64,000 bases of DNA from Actinomadura sp. J1-007 (GCF_009793335.1 NZ_WING01000001.1:310001-374000), one strand, 5' to 3'. Counted from the first letter of the stretch, positions 44,364-54,697 are shown. Notes: a model not told the origin generated them from the sequence alone. Translations and numbers: made by a program.

Positions 44364-45307
44364 ATGGAACAGCGGAGCGCGGGCGGACCGAGGGTGGACC
44401 GGCGGGCCGTCGCGGCGGCCACCGTCACGGTGGTGCTGTGGGCGTCGGCATTTGTGGCGATCCGCAGCGCCGGGTCCGAGTTCGGGCCCGGCGCGCTCGC
44501 GCTCGGGCGGCTGCTGTCGGGGACGGTCGTGCTGGCCCTGATCTGCCTGGTGCGCAAGGAGGGCCTCCCGCCCCGCGCGGCGTGGCCCGGGATCCTGGCG
44601 TCGGGCCTGCTGTGGTTCGGGCTCTACATGGTCGTGCTCAACTGGGGCGAGCAAAAGGTCGACGCGGGCACCGCCGCGCTCGTGGTCAACATCGGCCCGA
44701 TCGTGGTCGCGCTGCTCGGCGGCTGGCTGCTGAAGGAGGGCTTCCCGCCGCGCCTGCTGGCCGGGATGGCCGTGTCGTTCGGCGGCGCCGCCGTGGTCGG
44801 CCTGTCGACGTCCGGGGACGGCGGCTCGTCGGTGCTCGGCGTCCTGCTGTGCGTCGTGGCCGCCCTGTCGTACGGCGGGGCGTCGTCGCGCAGAAGCCTG
44901 CGCTGCGGCACGGGTCGGCGCTCCAGGTCACGACGTTCGGCTGCGGGGTCGGCGCGGTCGCCTGCCTGCCGTTCTCGGGGCAGCTCGTCTCCCAGCTCGG
45001 GGACGCCTCGGCGGGCGCGACGCTCAACATGGTGTACCTCGGCGTGTTCCCGACCGCGATCGCGTTCACGACCTGGGCGTACGCCCTGGCGCGGACGTCG
45101 GCGGGCCGGATGGGCGCCACCACCTACGCCGCGCCCGCGCTGGTGGTGCTCATGTCGTGGGCGGCGCTCGGCGAGGTGCCCGCCCTGATCACGCTCGGCG
45201 GCGGGCTGCTGTGCCTGGCCGGGGTGGCGGTGTCGCGCGGCTCCCGCCGCCGCCCGCGCCCGGACGCCGCAGCGGGCGTGGACAGGGTCCCCGAGCGGGT
45301 CGGATAG
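44364..45307 (+). CDS. EamA-family transporter (one frame break)
   Basis: Ten transmembrane helices of two EamA repeats, 314 residues after repair. First repeat: VTVVLWASAFVAIR, YMVVLNWGEQKVDAGTAALV; second repeat: MVYLGVFPTAIAFTTWAYAL and MGATTYAAPALVVLMSW, with the conserved ALGEVP. The break is at the G run 44877-44880, after ALSYGG. Two candidate starts: ATG 44364 (8 nt after TAGGGT) and GTG 44358. Cargo of the family varies; no leader peptide precedes this one. Confidence 0.85.
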
Positions 45308-45366
45308 CTCCGCGGGCCCATCGACGCTCATACTCGCGGCTGATGAGATCCGGTGGATTTCGCCCT

Positions 45367-45372
45367 TACACT
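45367..45372 (+). promoter_or_regulatory. -10 element of a leaderless promoter for pknL
   Basis: TACACT, 7 nt before the ATG at 45380; no ribosome binding site is visible. Confidence 0.5.
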
Positions 45373-45379
45373 CGCTCTG

Positions 45380-47346
45380 ATGGACACGTCGGTTGCCGAT
45401 CCACTCGTCGGACAGGTGCTCGACGGGCGCTACCGCATCGAGTCGCGGGTCGCCCGCGGCGGCATGGCCACGGTGTACGTGGCGCGCGACGTCCGGCTCG
45501 ACCGGATCGTCGCGATCAAGGTCATGCACGCCGGGCTGGCGTCCGACGACGACTTCGTGGCCCGCTTCATCGGCGAGGCGAAGGCCGCCGCGGCGCTCTC
45601 CCACCCCAACGTGGTCGCGGTCTACGACCAGCGCACCGACGGCGAGCACGTCTTCCTGGTGATGGAGTACGTGCCGGGCCGCACCCTGCGCGACCTGCTC
45701 ACCGAGCGCGGGCGGCTCGGCCCGCGCGCCGCGCTGGAGATCATGCAGCCGGTGCTGGCCGCGCTCGGCGCCGCGCACCGCGGCGGCCTCGTGCACCGCG
45801 ACGTCAAGCCCGAGAACGTGCTGCTCACCGAGGACGGCCAGGCGAAGGTGGCCGACTTCGGGCTGGCCCGCGCCGAGTCCGCCAGCAAGATGACCAAGAC
45901 CGGGCTGATCATCGGCACCGTCGGCTACCTGGCGCCCGAGCAGGTGCTGGCGGGCAGCGCCGACGTCCGCTCGGACGTCTACGCCTCCGGCGTGATGCTC
46001 TACGAGCTGCTCACCGGCGAGCTGCCGCACCGCGCCGACACCGCCCTCGCCGTGGCCTACAAGCACGTCAACGAGGCCGTACCGCCGCCGTCGGCCGCCG
46101 TGCCCGGCCTGACCCCCGCGATCGACGCGCTGGTCACCCGCGCCACCGCGCACGACCCCGCCGCGCGCCCGCAGGACGCCAACCGGCTGCTCGGCGAGGT
46201 CGCCGAGGTGTTCGGCGGGCTCCCGCGCGACTTCGACGAGCGCGTCGAGGAGGCGTCCCGCAACCAGACCGCGGTCCTGGAGACGCCGGCCCCGCCGCCC
46301 GGCCCGTACGCCCCGCAGTACGGGCCGCCCGGCGGGGGCCGCACCGCGGTGCTCGACCCGTCGGGCACCGCCCCGGTCGAGCCGCCGCCCGCGGCCGCGC
46401 CGACCGCGCGATCGGCGCGATCACCGGCAAGTACGTGCTGATCGCCATCGGCGCGATCGCCGCCGTGATCCTCGGCTGGGCCGTCTGGTACCAGACGAGC
46501 GGCCAGTACGAGCACGTCCCCGAGCGGATCGTCGGGATGAAGGTGGCCGACGCCAAGGCGAAGCTCGAAGGCGCCGGGATGACCGTCCGGGTGGGGCCGA
46601 AGCAGTTCAGCGACCGCGTCCGCAAGGACCAGGTGGTCAAGTCCGATCCCCCGGCGGGCGCGCGGATCGCCAAGGGCGACACCGTGACGCTCACGCCGTC
46701 CAAGGGGCGGATGCCGCGCGAGGTGCCCGACGTCACCGGCAAGTCCGTCGAGGACGCGACCGGCGACCTGCGCGGCAAGGGGTTCACCGTCGGCCGTACG
46801 AGCCGGGAGCCGTCCCAGACCGTCGGCAAGGGCGACGTGATCCGCACCGACCCGAAGGGCGGCGCCGAGCAGTCCCCCGACGTCCCGGTGGACCTGGTCG
46901 TCAGCACCGGCATGTCGATGCCCGGCCTCGTCGGCACCAACGGCGACGAGGCCGCCAACAAGCTCCGCGCCATGGGCCTGGACGTCAAGGTCGACAAGGA
47001 GGACCCGGGCGACCGGCAGCCCAACACGGTGCTGCGCCAGGACCCGGCGCAGGGCACCGGCGTCTCGCGCGGCGACAGCGTCCACCTCGTGGTCACCGAC
47101 CGCAAGTGCGCCTTCAACGCGGGCCCGGTCCACATCGGCTGCGACGACGGCGACCGCGGCCAGAACGCGAGCGTGCCCGTCCCCAACACGGTCGGCCAGA
47201 ACGTCAAGGACGCCCGCCAGGCCCTCAGGAGCTCCGGCTTCAAGGTCAAGGAGACCGGGTGGGGCGGCGACACCGTCCGCTTCCAGAACCCGGGCGGCGG
47301 CGAGGCCCCGCGCGGCTCCACCGTCACCATCGTCCGCGGTCCCTGA
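45380..47346 (+). CDS. pknL: PASTA-domain Ser/Thr kinase, PknL-like (one frame break)
   Basis: 655 residues after repair. Kinase domain: RVARGGMATVYVA, VAIKVMH, LVHRDVKPENV, VADFGLAR, GTVGYLAPEQV. A Pro/Ala-rich linker, one membrane helix (YVLIAIGAIAAVILGWAVWY), then four PASTA repeats (ERIVGMKVADAKAKL; PDVTGKSVEDATGDL; PGLVGTNGDEAANKL; PNTVGQNVKDARQAL) that would sit outside the cell and bind cell-wall muropeptides. The break lies in the linker around 46400-46412. In mycobacteria PknL phosphorylates Rv2175c, and that homologue is encoded 5 kb upstream. Confidence 0.9.
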
Positions 47347-47388
47347 GCGGGCGGGGCCGCCGCCGCGAGCGGCTAGGCTGAACGGCCT

Positions 47389-48239
47389 ATGACCTCATCG
47401 AACAACCCCGTCGGCGGCCACGTCCCGGTGGCCGGCGGCCTCGCCACCGGCGGCCTGAAGTACGCCGCGGAGATCGGCGCGGAGACCGTCCAGGTGTTCG
47501 TGTCCAACCCGCGCGGATGGGCGCTGCCGGAGGGCAAACCCGCGGAGGACGCCAAGCTGCGCGAGCGCGACGACGTCACGGTGTACGTGCACACGCCGTA
47601 CCTGGTCAACTTCGGCTCGCCCAGCGAGGAGACCCTCGCCAAGTCGGTCGCGACCGTCCGGCACTCGCTGCTGCGCGGCCACGCGATCGGCGCGCGCGGC
47701 GTGGTCGTGCACACCGGTTCGGCGGTCACCCAGTCGTACGACGAGGCGATGAAGCAGGTCCGCGAGCACGTGCTGCCGCTGCTGGAGGAGATCCCCGAGG
47801 GCGGCCCCGACCTGCTGCTGGAGCCGATGGCCGGGCAGGGCAACATGCTGTGCGCCAAGGTCCAGGACCTCGGCGAGTTCTTCGAACGGCTCGACCACCA
47901 CCCGAGGCTCGGCGTCTGCTTCGACACCTGCCACGCGTTCGCCGCCGGCCACGACCTCGCAGCGCCGGGCGGCGCCGCCCGGACGATGGACGAGCTGGTC
48001 GCCGCCGTCGGCGAGAACCGGCTGAAGCTCGTCCACGCCAACGACTCCAAGGACGCCTGCGGCTCGGCCAAGGACCGCCACGAGAACATCGGCGCGGGCC
48101 GGATCGGGGAGGAGCCGTTCGCCGAGCTGTTCCGCCACCCGGCGGTGGCGGGCGTCCCGTTCGTCATCGAGACCCCGGCCGCGGCGCCGAGCCGCACGCC
48201 AAGGACGTCGCGACCCTCAAGCGCCTGCGCGACGGCTAA
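47389..48239 (+). CDS. nfo: endonuclease IV, apurinic/apyrimidinic site nuclease (one frame break)
   Basis: Cuts 5' of abasic sites in base-excision repair. A TIM-barrel metalloenzyme: VGGHVPVAGGL, VFVSNPRGW, VYVHTPYLVNFGS, GVVVHTGS, LLLEPMAGQGN, VCFDTCHAFAAGHD, LVHANDSKDACGS, RHENIGAGRIG with the three-metal ligands in the usual order, and the conserved PFVIETPG. The frame is lost at the C run 48173-48176; one added base gives 283 residues ending LKRLRDG. About 40 bp after pknL. Confidence 0.92.
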
Positions 48240-48307
48240 CCGCCCCCGGCCCGCGCGGCCCGCGCGGGGGCGGCGCGCTCCCCGCCGCGGTCGGCCCGCC
48301 GTACGAA

Positions 48308-48405
48308 AAAGGGCTCGGACGCCGCTGAACAACCCCCCGACTGTCCAGCGGCGCCCGAGCCGCAGGCCACCGGATCCCACCCCCCGGTACGGGATCCGGT
48401 GACTC
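48308..48405 (+). ncRNA. 6C small RNA
   Basis: Two adjacent hairpins, each with exactly six Cs in its loop, the defining feature of the actinobacterial 6C RNA. First: GGCTCGGACGCCGCTG (48312-48327) pairs with 48346-48361 with one A-C mismatch, C6 at 48333-48338. Second: CACCGGATCCC (48368-48378) pairs perfectly with 48391-48401, C6 at 48380-48385. TACGAA at 48302-48307 could be the -10. A third stem, GATCCGGCG/CGCCGGATC (48408-48438), followed by a T-rich stretch, may be the terminator. The role in other actinobacteria is thought to be post-transcriptional regulation. Confidence 0.85.
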
Positions 48406-48407
48406 AT

Positions 48408-48438
48408 GATCCGGCGGTCGACTGGCGAGCGCCGGATC
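48408..48438 (+). terminator. possible terminator hairpin of the 6C RNA
   Basis: GATCCGGCG (48408-48416) pairs perfectly with CGCCGGATC (48430-48438). Downstream is CTCCAGTTGTGTTCTTGG, moderately T-rich. Assigned to the 6C RNA by position only. Confidence 0.4.
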
Positions 48439-48439
48439 T

Positions 48440-49232
48440 CCAGTTGTGTTCTTGGACGGGGCCCCGCGGCGTTCTGCCGCTCCCCGACGGGTGGTGCGTG
48501 TGGTGCCACTGAGAACACTAGAGGGCTTCCCACACCAGTAGCGGGGTGGAAACACCACCAGCGATGAACGGTGCGTAGTCAGCGATATACGTTCGGTAGC
48601 CGTACGACGAGCGGTCCGTCCGGCGCGACGAGCGGTCGCCCCCGACCGTTGGGAACGGTCCACACCACCTGGCGAGCGGTCGTCAACGATTGACACCCTC
48701 CGGATCCGGCCCTCCGCCACCGCATCGGCGGCACATACCGTCCCAAAGCCCGCCCATCGTGGCCACCCCGCGGCGCGCGCCTCCGCATACCCACACCCCG
48801 CGAATACCCACTCACAGACCTCCGTCGCCCGCTCCGTACCCACCCCGCCTCCCTCCGCACCCCTCTCCGCCCCATGCGCGCCCCTCCCCCACCCTCCGTC
48901 CGTCCTCCGTAGAGTCCGCGTGGGCCGCCGTTCCCTTGGCGCACTCGGCTTTCCGTCGCCCGGAAAGCCGCGCCCCGCGCCTGAGGCCGTTGGGCGCCTT
49001 CGCGGTTGCCGCCACGGGACGGGCCGCCCGCACGTGTCCGCATGGCCGCGCGTCCGCTCGCCGGGTGCCTCCGTACGCCTAGAGACGCCCCCTTGCCTGC
49101 TCAGACGCCTCGTACGCCCCTGCGCGGCGGCATGGCGAGCGGTGGGGGCGGGCATGGGGTGGCGCGGCGGGAACGGGGGTAGAGGTCGCCTGGGACCGAT
49201 GCCGGGTGCCGGGACGGAGGCCGGGACGGCGG
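48440..49232. other. gene-free stretch
   Basis: About 790 bp with no convincing gene. Several weak hairpins (GCGGCGTTCTGCCGC near 48467) and long C-rich runs with few stops; the frames lack codon bias and known motifs. GC falls to a relative low near 48530-48600. No transposase, tRNA or repeat that I recognise. Confidence 0.6.
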
Positions 49233-50954
49233 TCAGCGGACGATGGTCTCTTCGGGGAGGTGGAGGCGGGCCATCGCGCGGTCGGCGCGGCGCGGGATCC
49301 GGGCGCGGGTCAGCAGCGACACCCCGACCATCACGGCGAACGCGACGGGGGCGAGGACCATGGCGGGCTGCGCGAGGACCGCCTGCGTCCAGCCGTGCCA
49401 CGGGCCGCCGAACAGCCGGACGACGCCCGCGGCGACCGCGAGCCCGCCGCCGACGACGAGGCCGGCGCCCGCGCCCGCGGCGGTGAGCCCGCGCCACCAG
49501 ATGCCGAGCACCAGCAGCGGGCACAGCGAGCACGCCGACACGGTGAACGCCAGCGGGATCAGGCCCGCCGCGCCCTGCGGCCCGATCTTCGACACCAGCG
49601 TCAGCGGGACCGACAGGGCGAACACCACGCCGATGCGGAACGCGGTGATCCCGCCGCCCAGCCGCTGGAAGGTCTGCGTGGCCGTCCCCGCGATCGCGAC
49701 GACGATCCCGCAGGAGGTGGAGATGAACGCGGCGAACGCGCCCGCCGCGACGAGGCCGGTCAGCAGGGCTCCGGCGGGGCCGGGCGCGAGCCGTTGCGGC
49801 AGCATCAGCACGGTCGCGTCGGTGTCGCCGGTCATGAGCAGCTCGGGCGTGTAGAGCCGTCCGAGCGCGCCGTACAGGGCCGGGAAGACGTAGAACATCG
49901 ACAGCAGCACCGGCACCATCGCGGTGGTCCGGCGGGCGGCGCGCCCGCAGGTGTTGGTGTAGAAGCGCATGAGGATGTGCGGCAGCCCCATGGTGCCGAG
50001 CAGGATGCCGAGGAGCCCGGAGTACGCGGCGTACAGCGCGTGCTCCTGGCCGCGGCCGAACGGGATCGACCACGTCGCGCCGTCCTGGACGGGGAGGCGC
50101 TCGGCGTGCGGGACGGCCGCGCCCGGCGGGAAGACCAGCTCGGTGCCCTCGCCGACCCGGTGCCGCCCGGCGGTCAGCGTGACCGCGCGGCCGTCGTAGG
50201 AAGTCCCGTCGAGCCTGCCGCGCACGGTGACGGGCGTGTCGCCGGGCACGCGGACGCGGACGGCGGTCTCGATCCGGACGGTGGTGCGGTGGTCGAACGC
50301 GGGCAGCCGGTGGCCCGTCGGGTCGTCGCCGCCGTCCAGGTGCCACAGCGACAGCAGCGCGACGGCCGGGACCGCGACGGTGACGAGCTTGACCCAGAAC
50401 TGGACGGCCTGGACGGCGGTGACGCTGCGCATCCCGCCCGAGACGACCAGGCCGAGCGCGACGCCGACGACCAGCACCCAGCCCGCCCACACCGGCGCGC
50501 CGGTGAGCACCCGCAGCGTGACGCCCGCGCCCTGGAACTGCGGCAGCAGGTAGAACCAGCCGATGAAGCAGACGCAGGCGGTGACCACGCGCCGCACGGC
50601 GGGCGACCCGAGCCGCCAGTCGGCGAAGTCGGAGATGGTGTACGCGCCGGAGCGGCGCAGCGGCGCGGTCACCAGGGCGAGCAGCAGCACGTACCCGGCG
50701 GTCGCGCCGATCGGCATCCACAGCATGTCCGCGCCGTAGGCCAGCACGAGCCCGGCGGTGCCGAGGAACGCCGCGGCGGAGATGTACTCGCTGGTGATCG
50801 CCGAGGCGTTCCACAGCGGGGTGACGCCGCGCGAGGCGACGAGGAAGTCGGAGGTCGTCCGGGTGGCGCGGCTCCCGTACGAGCCGAGGACCGCCGTCAT
50901 GCCGAGCACCGCGACCAGCGCGGTGAGGGCGGCGGCCACGGCCATCACGATCAC
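49233..50954 (-). CDS. sodium:solute symporter (SSS family)
   Basis: 573 residues, about 13 membrane helices, of the monocarboxylate/acetate-type symporter group (ActP-like): DFLVASRGVTPLWNASAI, SGAYTISDFADWRLGS, TLRVLTGAPVWAGW, GTMGLPHILMRFYT, AAGAFAAFISTSCGIVVAIAG. An unusual loop of about 90 residues in the middle (DPTGHRLPAFDHRTTV to DGATWSIPFG) lies outside the membrane. GTG start at 50954 overlaps the previous gene (GTGA). Probably controlled by the adjacent two-component system; the solute is unknown, short-chain acids being the usual cargo. Confidence 0.9.
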   Translation of the reverse strand: MIVMAVAAALTALVAVLGMTAVLGSYGSRATRTTSDFLVASRGVTPLWNASAITSEYISAAAFLGTAGLVLAYGADMLWMPIGATAGYVLLLALVTAPLRRSGAYTISDFADWRLGSPAVRRVVTACVCFIGWFYLLPQFQGAGVTLRVLTGAPVWAGWVLVVGVALGLVVSGGMRSVTAVQAVQFWVKLVTVAVPAVALLSLWHLDGGDDPTGHRLPAFDHRTTVRIETAVRVRVPGDTPVTVRGRLDGTSYDGRAVTLTAGRHRVGEGTELVFPPGAAVPHAERLPVQDGATWSIPFGRGQEHALYAAYSGLLGILLGTMGLPHILMRFYTNTCGRAARRTTAMVPVLLSMFYVFPALYGALGRLYTPELLMTGDTDATVLMLPQRLAPGPAGALLTGLVAAGAFAAFISTSCGIVVAIAGTATQTFQRLGGGITAFRIGVVFALSVPLTLVSKIGPQGAAGLIPLAFTVSACSLCPLLVLGIWWRGLTAAGAGAGLVVGGGLAVAAGVVRLFGGPWHGWTQAVLAQPAMVLAPVAFAVMVGVSLLTRARIPRRADRAMARLHLPEETIVR

Positions 50955-51355
50955 GGCCGGTCCACCAGTTCGACGAAGTCGCGCTCGACCCGTTCGGCCT
51001 GCCGGACGTGGTGGGCGGCGGCGGCGATCCAGAGGGGCTGCGTGCCGAGGGCGAGGACCAGCCACGGCAGCGGGACGCCGTGCACGCGCGCGCGGCCGAG
51101 CTCGGGCGCGAGGTACAGCAGCAGCGGCAGGCACGTGACGACGACGGCGACGGCGGCCGTGGTGACGGCCGCGATGCGGAACTGGGCGCGGATCAGCGTG
51201 CGGGCGTAGAGGGCGCCGAGTTCGGTCTGCTCGTCGAGGTCGTTGGCGAGGGTCCACCCGGCGTCCAGGACGGGGGCGCCGCCCGCGGTGCGCGGGGCCG
51301 ACCTCGCCCGGTCGGTGCGGGCGCTGGACACCACGACCCGGCGCGGCTCAGTCAT
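50951..51355 (-). CDS. two-helix membrane protein, DUF485-like companion of the symporter
   Basis: 134 residues. The sequence has a basic tail (MTEPRRVVVSSART), then a conserved ALYARTLIRAQFRIAAVTTA segment and two membrane helices (AAVAVVVTCLPLLLYL; WLVLALGTQPLWIAAA). It is inserted between the LytTR regulator and the symporter with overlaps at both ends: 8 nt with the regulator (ATGACTGA) and 4 nt with the symporter. DUF485-type proteins accompany acetate symporters in other bacteria; similarity here is by architecture. Confidence 0.75.
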   Translation of the reverse strand: MTEPRRVVVSSARTDRARSAPRTAGGAPVLDAGWTLANDLDEQTELGALYARTLIRAQFRIAAVTTAAVAVVVTCLPLLLYLAPELGRARVHGVPLPWLVLALGTQPLWIAAAAHHVRQAERVERDFVELVDRP

Positions 51356-52498
51356 CGCGGCGCCCCGTCCCGTCCCGGCGGGCGTCCGGACCGGTCTCGG
51401 GAGCGGTGCGCGGACCGGGGTACGGCCCGGAGCGGAAGTCGGCGTAGGGGCCGGCCCGGGGCGGGGTGCGCGGAGCGGCGGCCGGGCCGGGGCGCGGGGC
51501 GGGCGGGCCCGCGTGGTGCCCCGCCGGCGGGCCGCCGCGGGCACCCGCGGGCGGACCGGTGAACGGGCCGGGCGGCGGGCCGGAGCGCGGGGCGGCCGGC
51601 CCCGCCTGCGGGCCCGCGGCCGGACCGGTGTGGGAGCCGGAGGACGGGCCCGGACGCGCTCCGGGCTGGGTGCCGGAGCCCTGGCCTGGGCCTGGGCCGG
51701 TGCCCGGGTTCGTCCCGGGAGGGCCGCCGGACTGGGGGTCGTTGTGGTGGAAGCGGCGGACGAGCAGGTCGCGGACCTCGCGGGTGTGGCGGCGGCTGAC
51801 CGGCAGCAGCTCGTCGCCGATCTGGACGGCGGCGCGGCCCCCGTCGAAGCGCAGCTCGGTGATGTGGGCGGACGCGACGAGCGTGCTGCGGTGGATGCGG
51901 ATGAACCCGGCCTCCTCCCAGCGCCGCGCGAGCGCGGCGAGCGGCATCCGGACGAGGTAGCTGCCCTCGGCGGTGTGCAGCCGGACGTAGTCGCCCTGCG
52001 CCTCGACGTGCGTGACGGCGCGGCGGGAGACCAGGCGGGTGCGCCCGCCGAGCTCGACCGGGATCATCTCGTCCTCGGGCGGGCGCTCGGGACGCCGCCG
52101 TCCTCGGCGGCGCTCGCCCGGTGCACGGCGTCGTCGACGCGGCGGACGGCTTCGGCCAGCCTTTCCGGTCGGACCGGTTTCAGCAGGTAGTCGAGGGCGC
52201 CCAGCTCGTACGCGGCGACGGCGCAGTCGTCGTGCGCGGTCACGAACACCACCTGCGGGGGCGCGGCGAAGCCCGACAGCAGCCGGGTGAAGTCGAGGCC
52301 GTCGAGCCCCGGCATGCGGATGTCGAGGAACACCGCGTCGAGCCGTTCGCCCGCGACCAGCATGCGGCTGAGGTCGCGCAGGGCCTCGGCCGCCTCGCCG
52401 GCTCCGGTCACCCTCTCGATGCGCGGATCCTTGCGCAGCAGGAAGGTCAGTTCCTCCAGGGCGGGAAGTTCGTCGTCGACGGCGAGCACGCGGAGCAT
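51348..52498 (-). CDS. LytTR-family response regulator with a Gly/Pro tail (one frame break)
   Basis: 383 residues after repair. N-terminal receiver: LAVDDELPALEEL, phosphoacceptor Asp in VFLDIRMPGLDG, TAHDD, LLKPVRPE; then LytTR DNA-binding domain: VEAQGDYVRLHTAEGSYL, RIHRSTLVASAHITE, VSRRHTREV. A low-complexity tail of about 120 residues rich in Gly, Pro, Ala and Ser follows. The break is at the G run 52089-52091, between receiver and LytTR domain. Partner of the sensor kinase 60 bp upstream; first gene of the regulator-companion-symporter unit. Confidence 0.9.
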
Positions 52499-52561
52499 AC
52501 GAGGACTTTGCCGCGATTACCGTCTGTCCGCAATCGGTTTCATAAGGTGATGGTCGATTCG

Positions 52562-53869
52562 TCAGTCCGGAAAGACCCCCGGACGGTACTTCGGTACGCG
52601 CAGGTTGACCTTCGTGCCCGCGCCGAGGGCCGTCTCGACGGTCAGGCCGTACTCGTCGCCGTAGACCTGCCGCATCCGCTCGTCGACGTTGGCGAGGCCG
52701 ATGCCGGCGCCCGCGCCGCTGCGCCGCTCCCGCCCGGCGGGCCCGGCGCCCGCGGTCAGCACCTCCTGGAGCCGGTCGGGGTCCATGCCGACGCCGTCGT
52801 CCTCGACGCTGATCGCCGCCTCGGGCCCGGCGTCCCGCGCGACGATCTTGATGTGGAACGCCGTGCGGGCGCCCTCCATGCCGTGCCTGATCGCGTTCTC
52901 CACGAGCGGCTGGAGAGACAGGAACGGCACGGCGACCGGCAGCACCTCCGGGGCGATCTCCACGCTGAACTGGAGCCGCTCGCCGAAACGGGCACGTTCC
53001 AGCAGCAGGTAGCGGTCGATGGAGCGCAGCTCGTCGGCGAGGGTGGTGAAGTCGCGCGGGTTGCGGAACGAGTAGCGGGCGAAGTCGGCGAAGTCGAGCA
53101 GCAGCTCGCGGGCGCGCTCGGGGTCGGTGCGGACGAACGAGGCGATCGTCGTCAGCGAGTTGTAGACGAAGTGCGGCGAGATCTGCGCGCGCAGCGCCCG
53201 CATCTCGGCCTCGGCGAGGCGGGCGCGGGAGGAGTCGAGCTCGGCGAGTTCGAGCTGGCTGGAGATCCAGCGGGCCACCTCCCCGACGGCCCGCACGCGC
53301 GCGGTGGACGCCGAGGGCCCGTACGCGGCGAGCACGCCCTCGACGCGGCCCTCGACGGTGAGCGGGGCGACCATGGCGACCTTGACCCGGCAGAACGGGT
53401 CGTCGCAGGCGACGAGGTCGGGGTTCACGACGCGGGGGCGGCCGGACGCCAGCACGGGGCGCGCGTGCGCGAGGGCCTCGGCGGCGTGCGCGTCCTCGCC
53501 GGTGCCGTCCCAGACGAGCAGGCGCCCGTGCTCGTGGTCGTCCGGGCCGGACTCGCCGTCCCCGCCCGCGTCGGCGTCGCCGTCGGTCCCGTCGCCGGGC
53601 GGGCCGACGCCGATCAGCACGATCGCCTCGGCGCCGAGCAGGGTGCGCAGGTGCCGGGCGGCCTTGCGCGCCGAGTCGCGGGTCAGGCCGCCGCGCAGGG
53701 ACGGCGATGCGCGGGAGATGGTGTGCAGGGCGGCGAACGTCGCGTCGTCGGCCGGGGTCGCGAAGCCGCCCTTGCGGGTGAGGCGCCAGCGGCGCAGCGC
53801 GCAACCGCCCGCGCCCGCTCCCAAGACGAGGACGATCGCCAGCGTGTCAGGAACGGACGGTACGACCAT
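52562..53869 (-). CDS. LytS-type sensor histidine kinase
   Basis: 435 residues: an N-terminal membrane segment (TLAIVLVLGAGAGG), a GAF-like sensory domain (FAALHTISRASPSLRGG, PLTVEGRVEGVLAAYG), the His_kinase motif LRAQISPHFVYNSLTTIA with the phosphoacceptor His, and an ATPase domain with PFLSLQPLVENAIRHG (N box) and VEDDGVGM. A stretch in the GAF domain is Asp/Gly rich (DGDADAGGDGESGPDD). Pairs with the LytTR regulator just downstream on the same strand. Confidence 0.92.
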   Translation of the reverse strand: MVVPSVPDTLAIVLVLGAGAGGCALRRWRLTRKGGFATPADDATFAALHTISRASPSLRGGLTRDSARKAARHLRTLLGAEAIVLIGVGPPGDGTDGDADAGGDGESGPDDHEHGRLLVWDGTGEDAHAAEALAHARPVLASGRPRVVNPDLVACDDPFCRVKVAMVAPLTVEGRVEGVLAAYGPSASTARVRAVGEVARWISSQLELAELDSSRARLAEAEMRALRAQISPHFVYNSLTTIASFVRTDPERARELLLDFADFARYSFRNPRDFTTLADELRSIDRYLLLERARFGERLQFSVEIAPEVLPVAVPFLSLQPLVENAIRHGMEGARTAFHIKIVARDAGPEAAISVEDDGVGMDPDRLQEVLTAGAGPAGRERRSGAGAGIGLANVDERMRQVYGDEYGLTVETALGAGTKVNLRVPKYRPGVFPD

Positions 53870-54013
53870 GACAACTCACGGTAATGGCGTACCGGGGCCC
53901 GCGCAGCGGAATCCCCACCGGTATCCGCGCGGGCGAAGACCCCGGAAGCCCGTCCCCGCCGAACGATCCGGGCGCGTCCGGCCCTGGGGGCGGCCCGGCT
54001 CCGACAACCGCGG

Positions 54014-54697
54014 TCAGAGCGGCGGGGACTCGCCCTCGTCCTCCTGGTACGAGTAGCGCTGCTCCCGCCAGGGGTCGGCCACGTTGTGGTAGCCGCGCTC
54101 CTCCCAGAAGCCGCGCCGGTCCTTGACCAGGTACTCGACGGCGCGGACCCACTTGACGCTCTTCCACGCGTACAGGTGCGGGACGACGAGGCGGATCGGG
54201 AAGCCGTGGTCGGGGCTGAGCCGTTCGCCGTCGCGGTGGGTGGCGAACATGGTGCCCTCGGAGAGAAAGTCGGTCATGCGGATGTTGGCGCTGTAGCCGT
54301 ACTCGGCCCACACCATCACGTGCGTGACCTCGGGCGCGGGCGGCGCCAGCTCCACGATCGCGGCGCCGGGGACGCCGGCCCACTCGTTGTCGGGGATCGT
54401 GAACTTGGTGACGCAGTGGAAGTCGGCCACCGTTGTGATCCTCGGCAGGGCCTCGAACTCGTCCCACGTCCAGCGGTGCTGCCCGCCCGACTCGGTGGCG
54501 CCGAACACGCGGAAGTCCCAGTCCTTCGGGCGGAACTTCGGCACCGGGCCGTAGTGCAGGACCGGCCATCCGCGCGGGACGTACTGGCCGGGCGGCAGGG
54601 CCCGCGGCTCCGGCGACCGCTCCGGCTCGGACGGCCGTCCGGTGTCACGCGGCCGTTCCGGCGGCGGCTCCGGCGAGGGCTCTTCGGGTGGGGACAT
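54014..54697 (-). CDS. molybdopterin-dependent oxidoreductase (sulfite oxidase-type fold)
   Basis: 227 residues. Cofactor Cys in DFHCVTKF; conserved WDEFEALPRI, FHxxTKFTIPD-like segment, GYSANIRM, DHGFPIRLVVPHLYAWKSVKW and the end FWEERGYH. Resembles YuiH/MsrP-type proteins, which reduce sulfoxides or oxidise sulfite; no Tat signal is visible, so it may work in the cytoplasm. Pro/Glu/Arg-rich N-terminus of about 40 residues. Divergent from the DAHP synthase leader, 89 bp away. Confidence 0.85.
   Translation of the reverse strand: MSPPEEPSPEPPPERPRDTGRPSEPERSPEPRALPPGQYVPRGWPVLHYGPVPKFRPKDWDFRVFGATESGGQHRWTWDEFEALPRITTVADFHCVTKFTIPDNEWAGVPGAAIVELAPPAPEVTHVMVWAEYGYSANIRMTDFLSEGTMFATHRDGERLSPDHGFPIRLVVPHLYAWKSVKWVRAVEYLVKDRRGFWEERGYHNVADPWREQRYSYQEDEGESPPL

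Noticed and set aside
48579..49043. Protein-coding gene in the 48.4-49.2 kb gap
   Set aside because: Open frames on both strands lack codon bias, ribosome binding sites and recognisable domains; only low-complexity Arg/Pro/Gly sequence.
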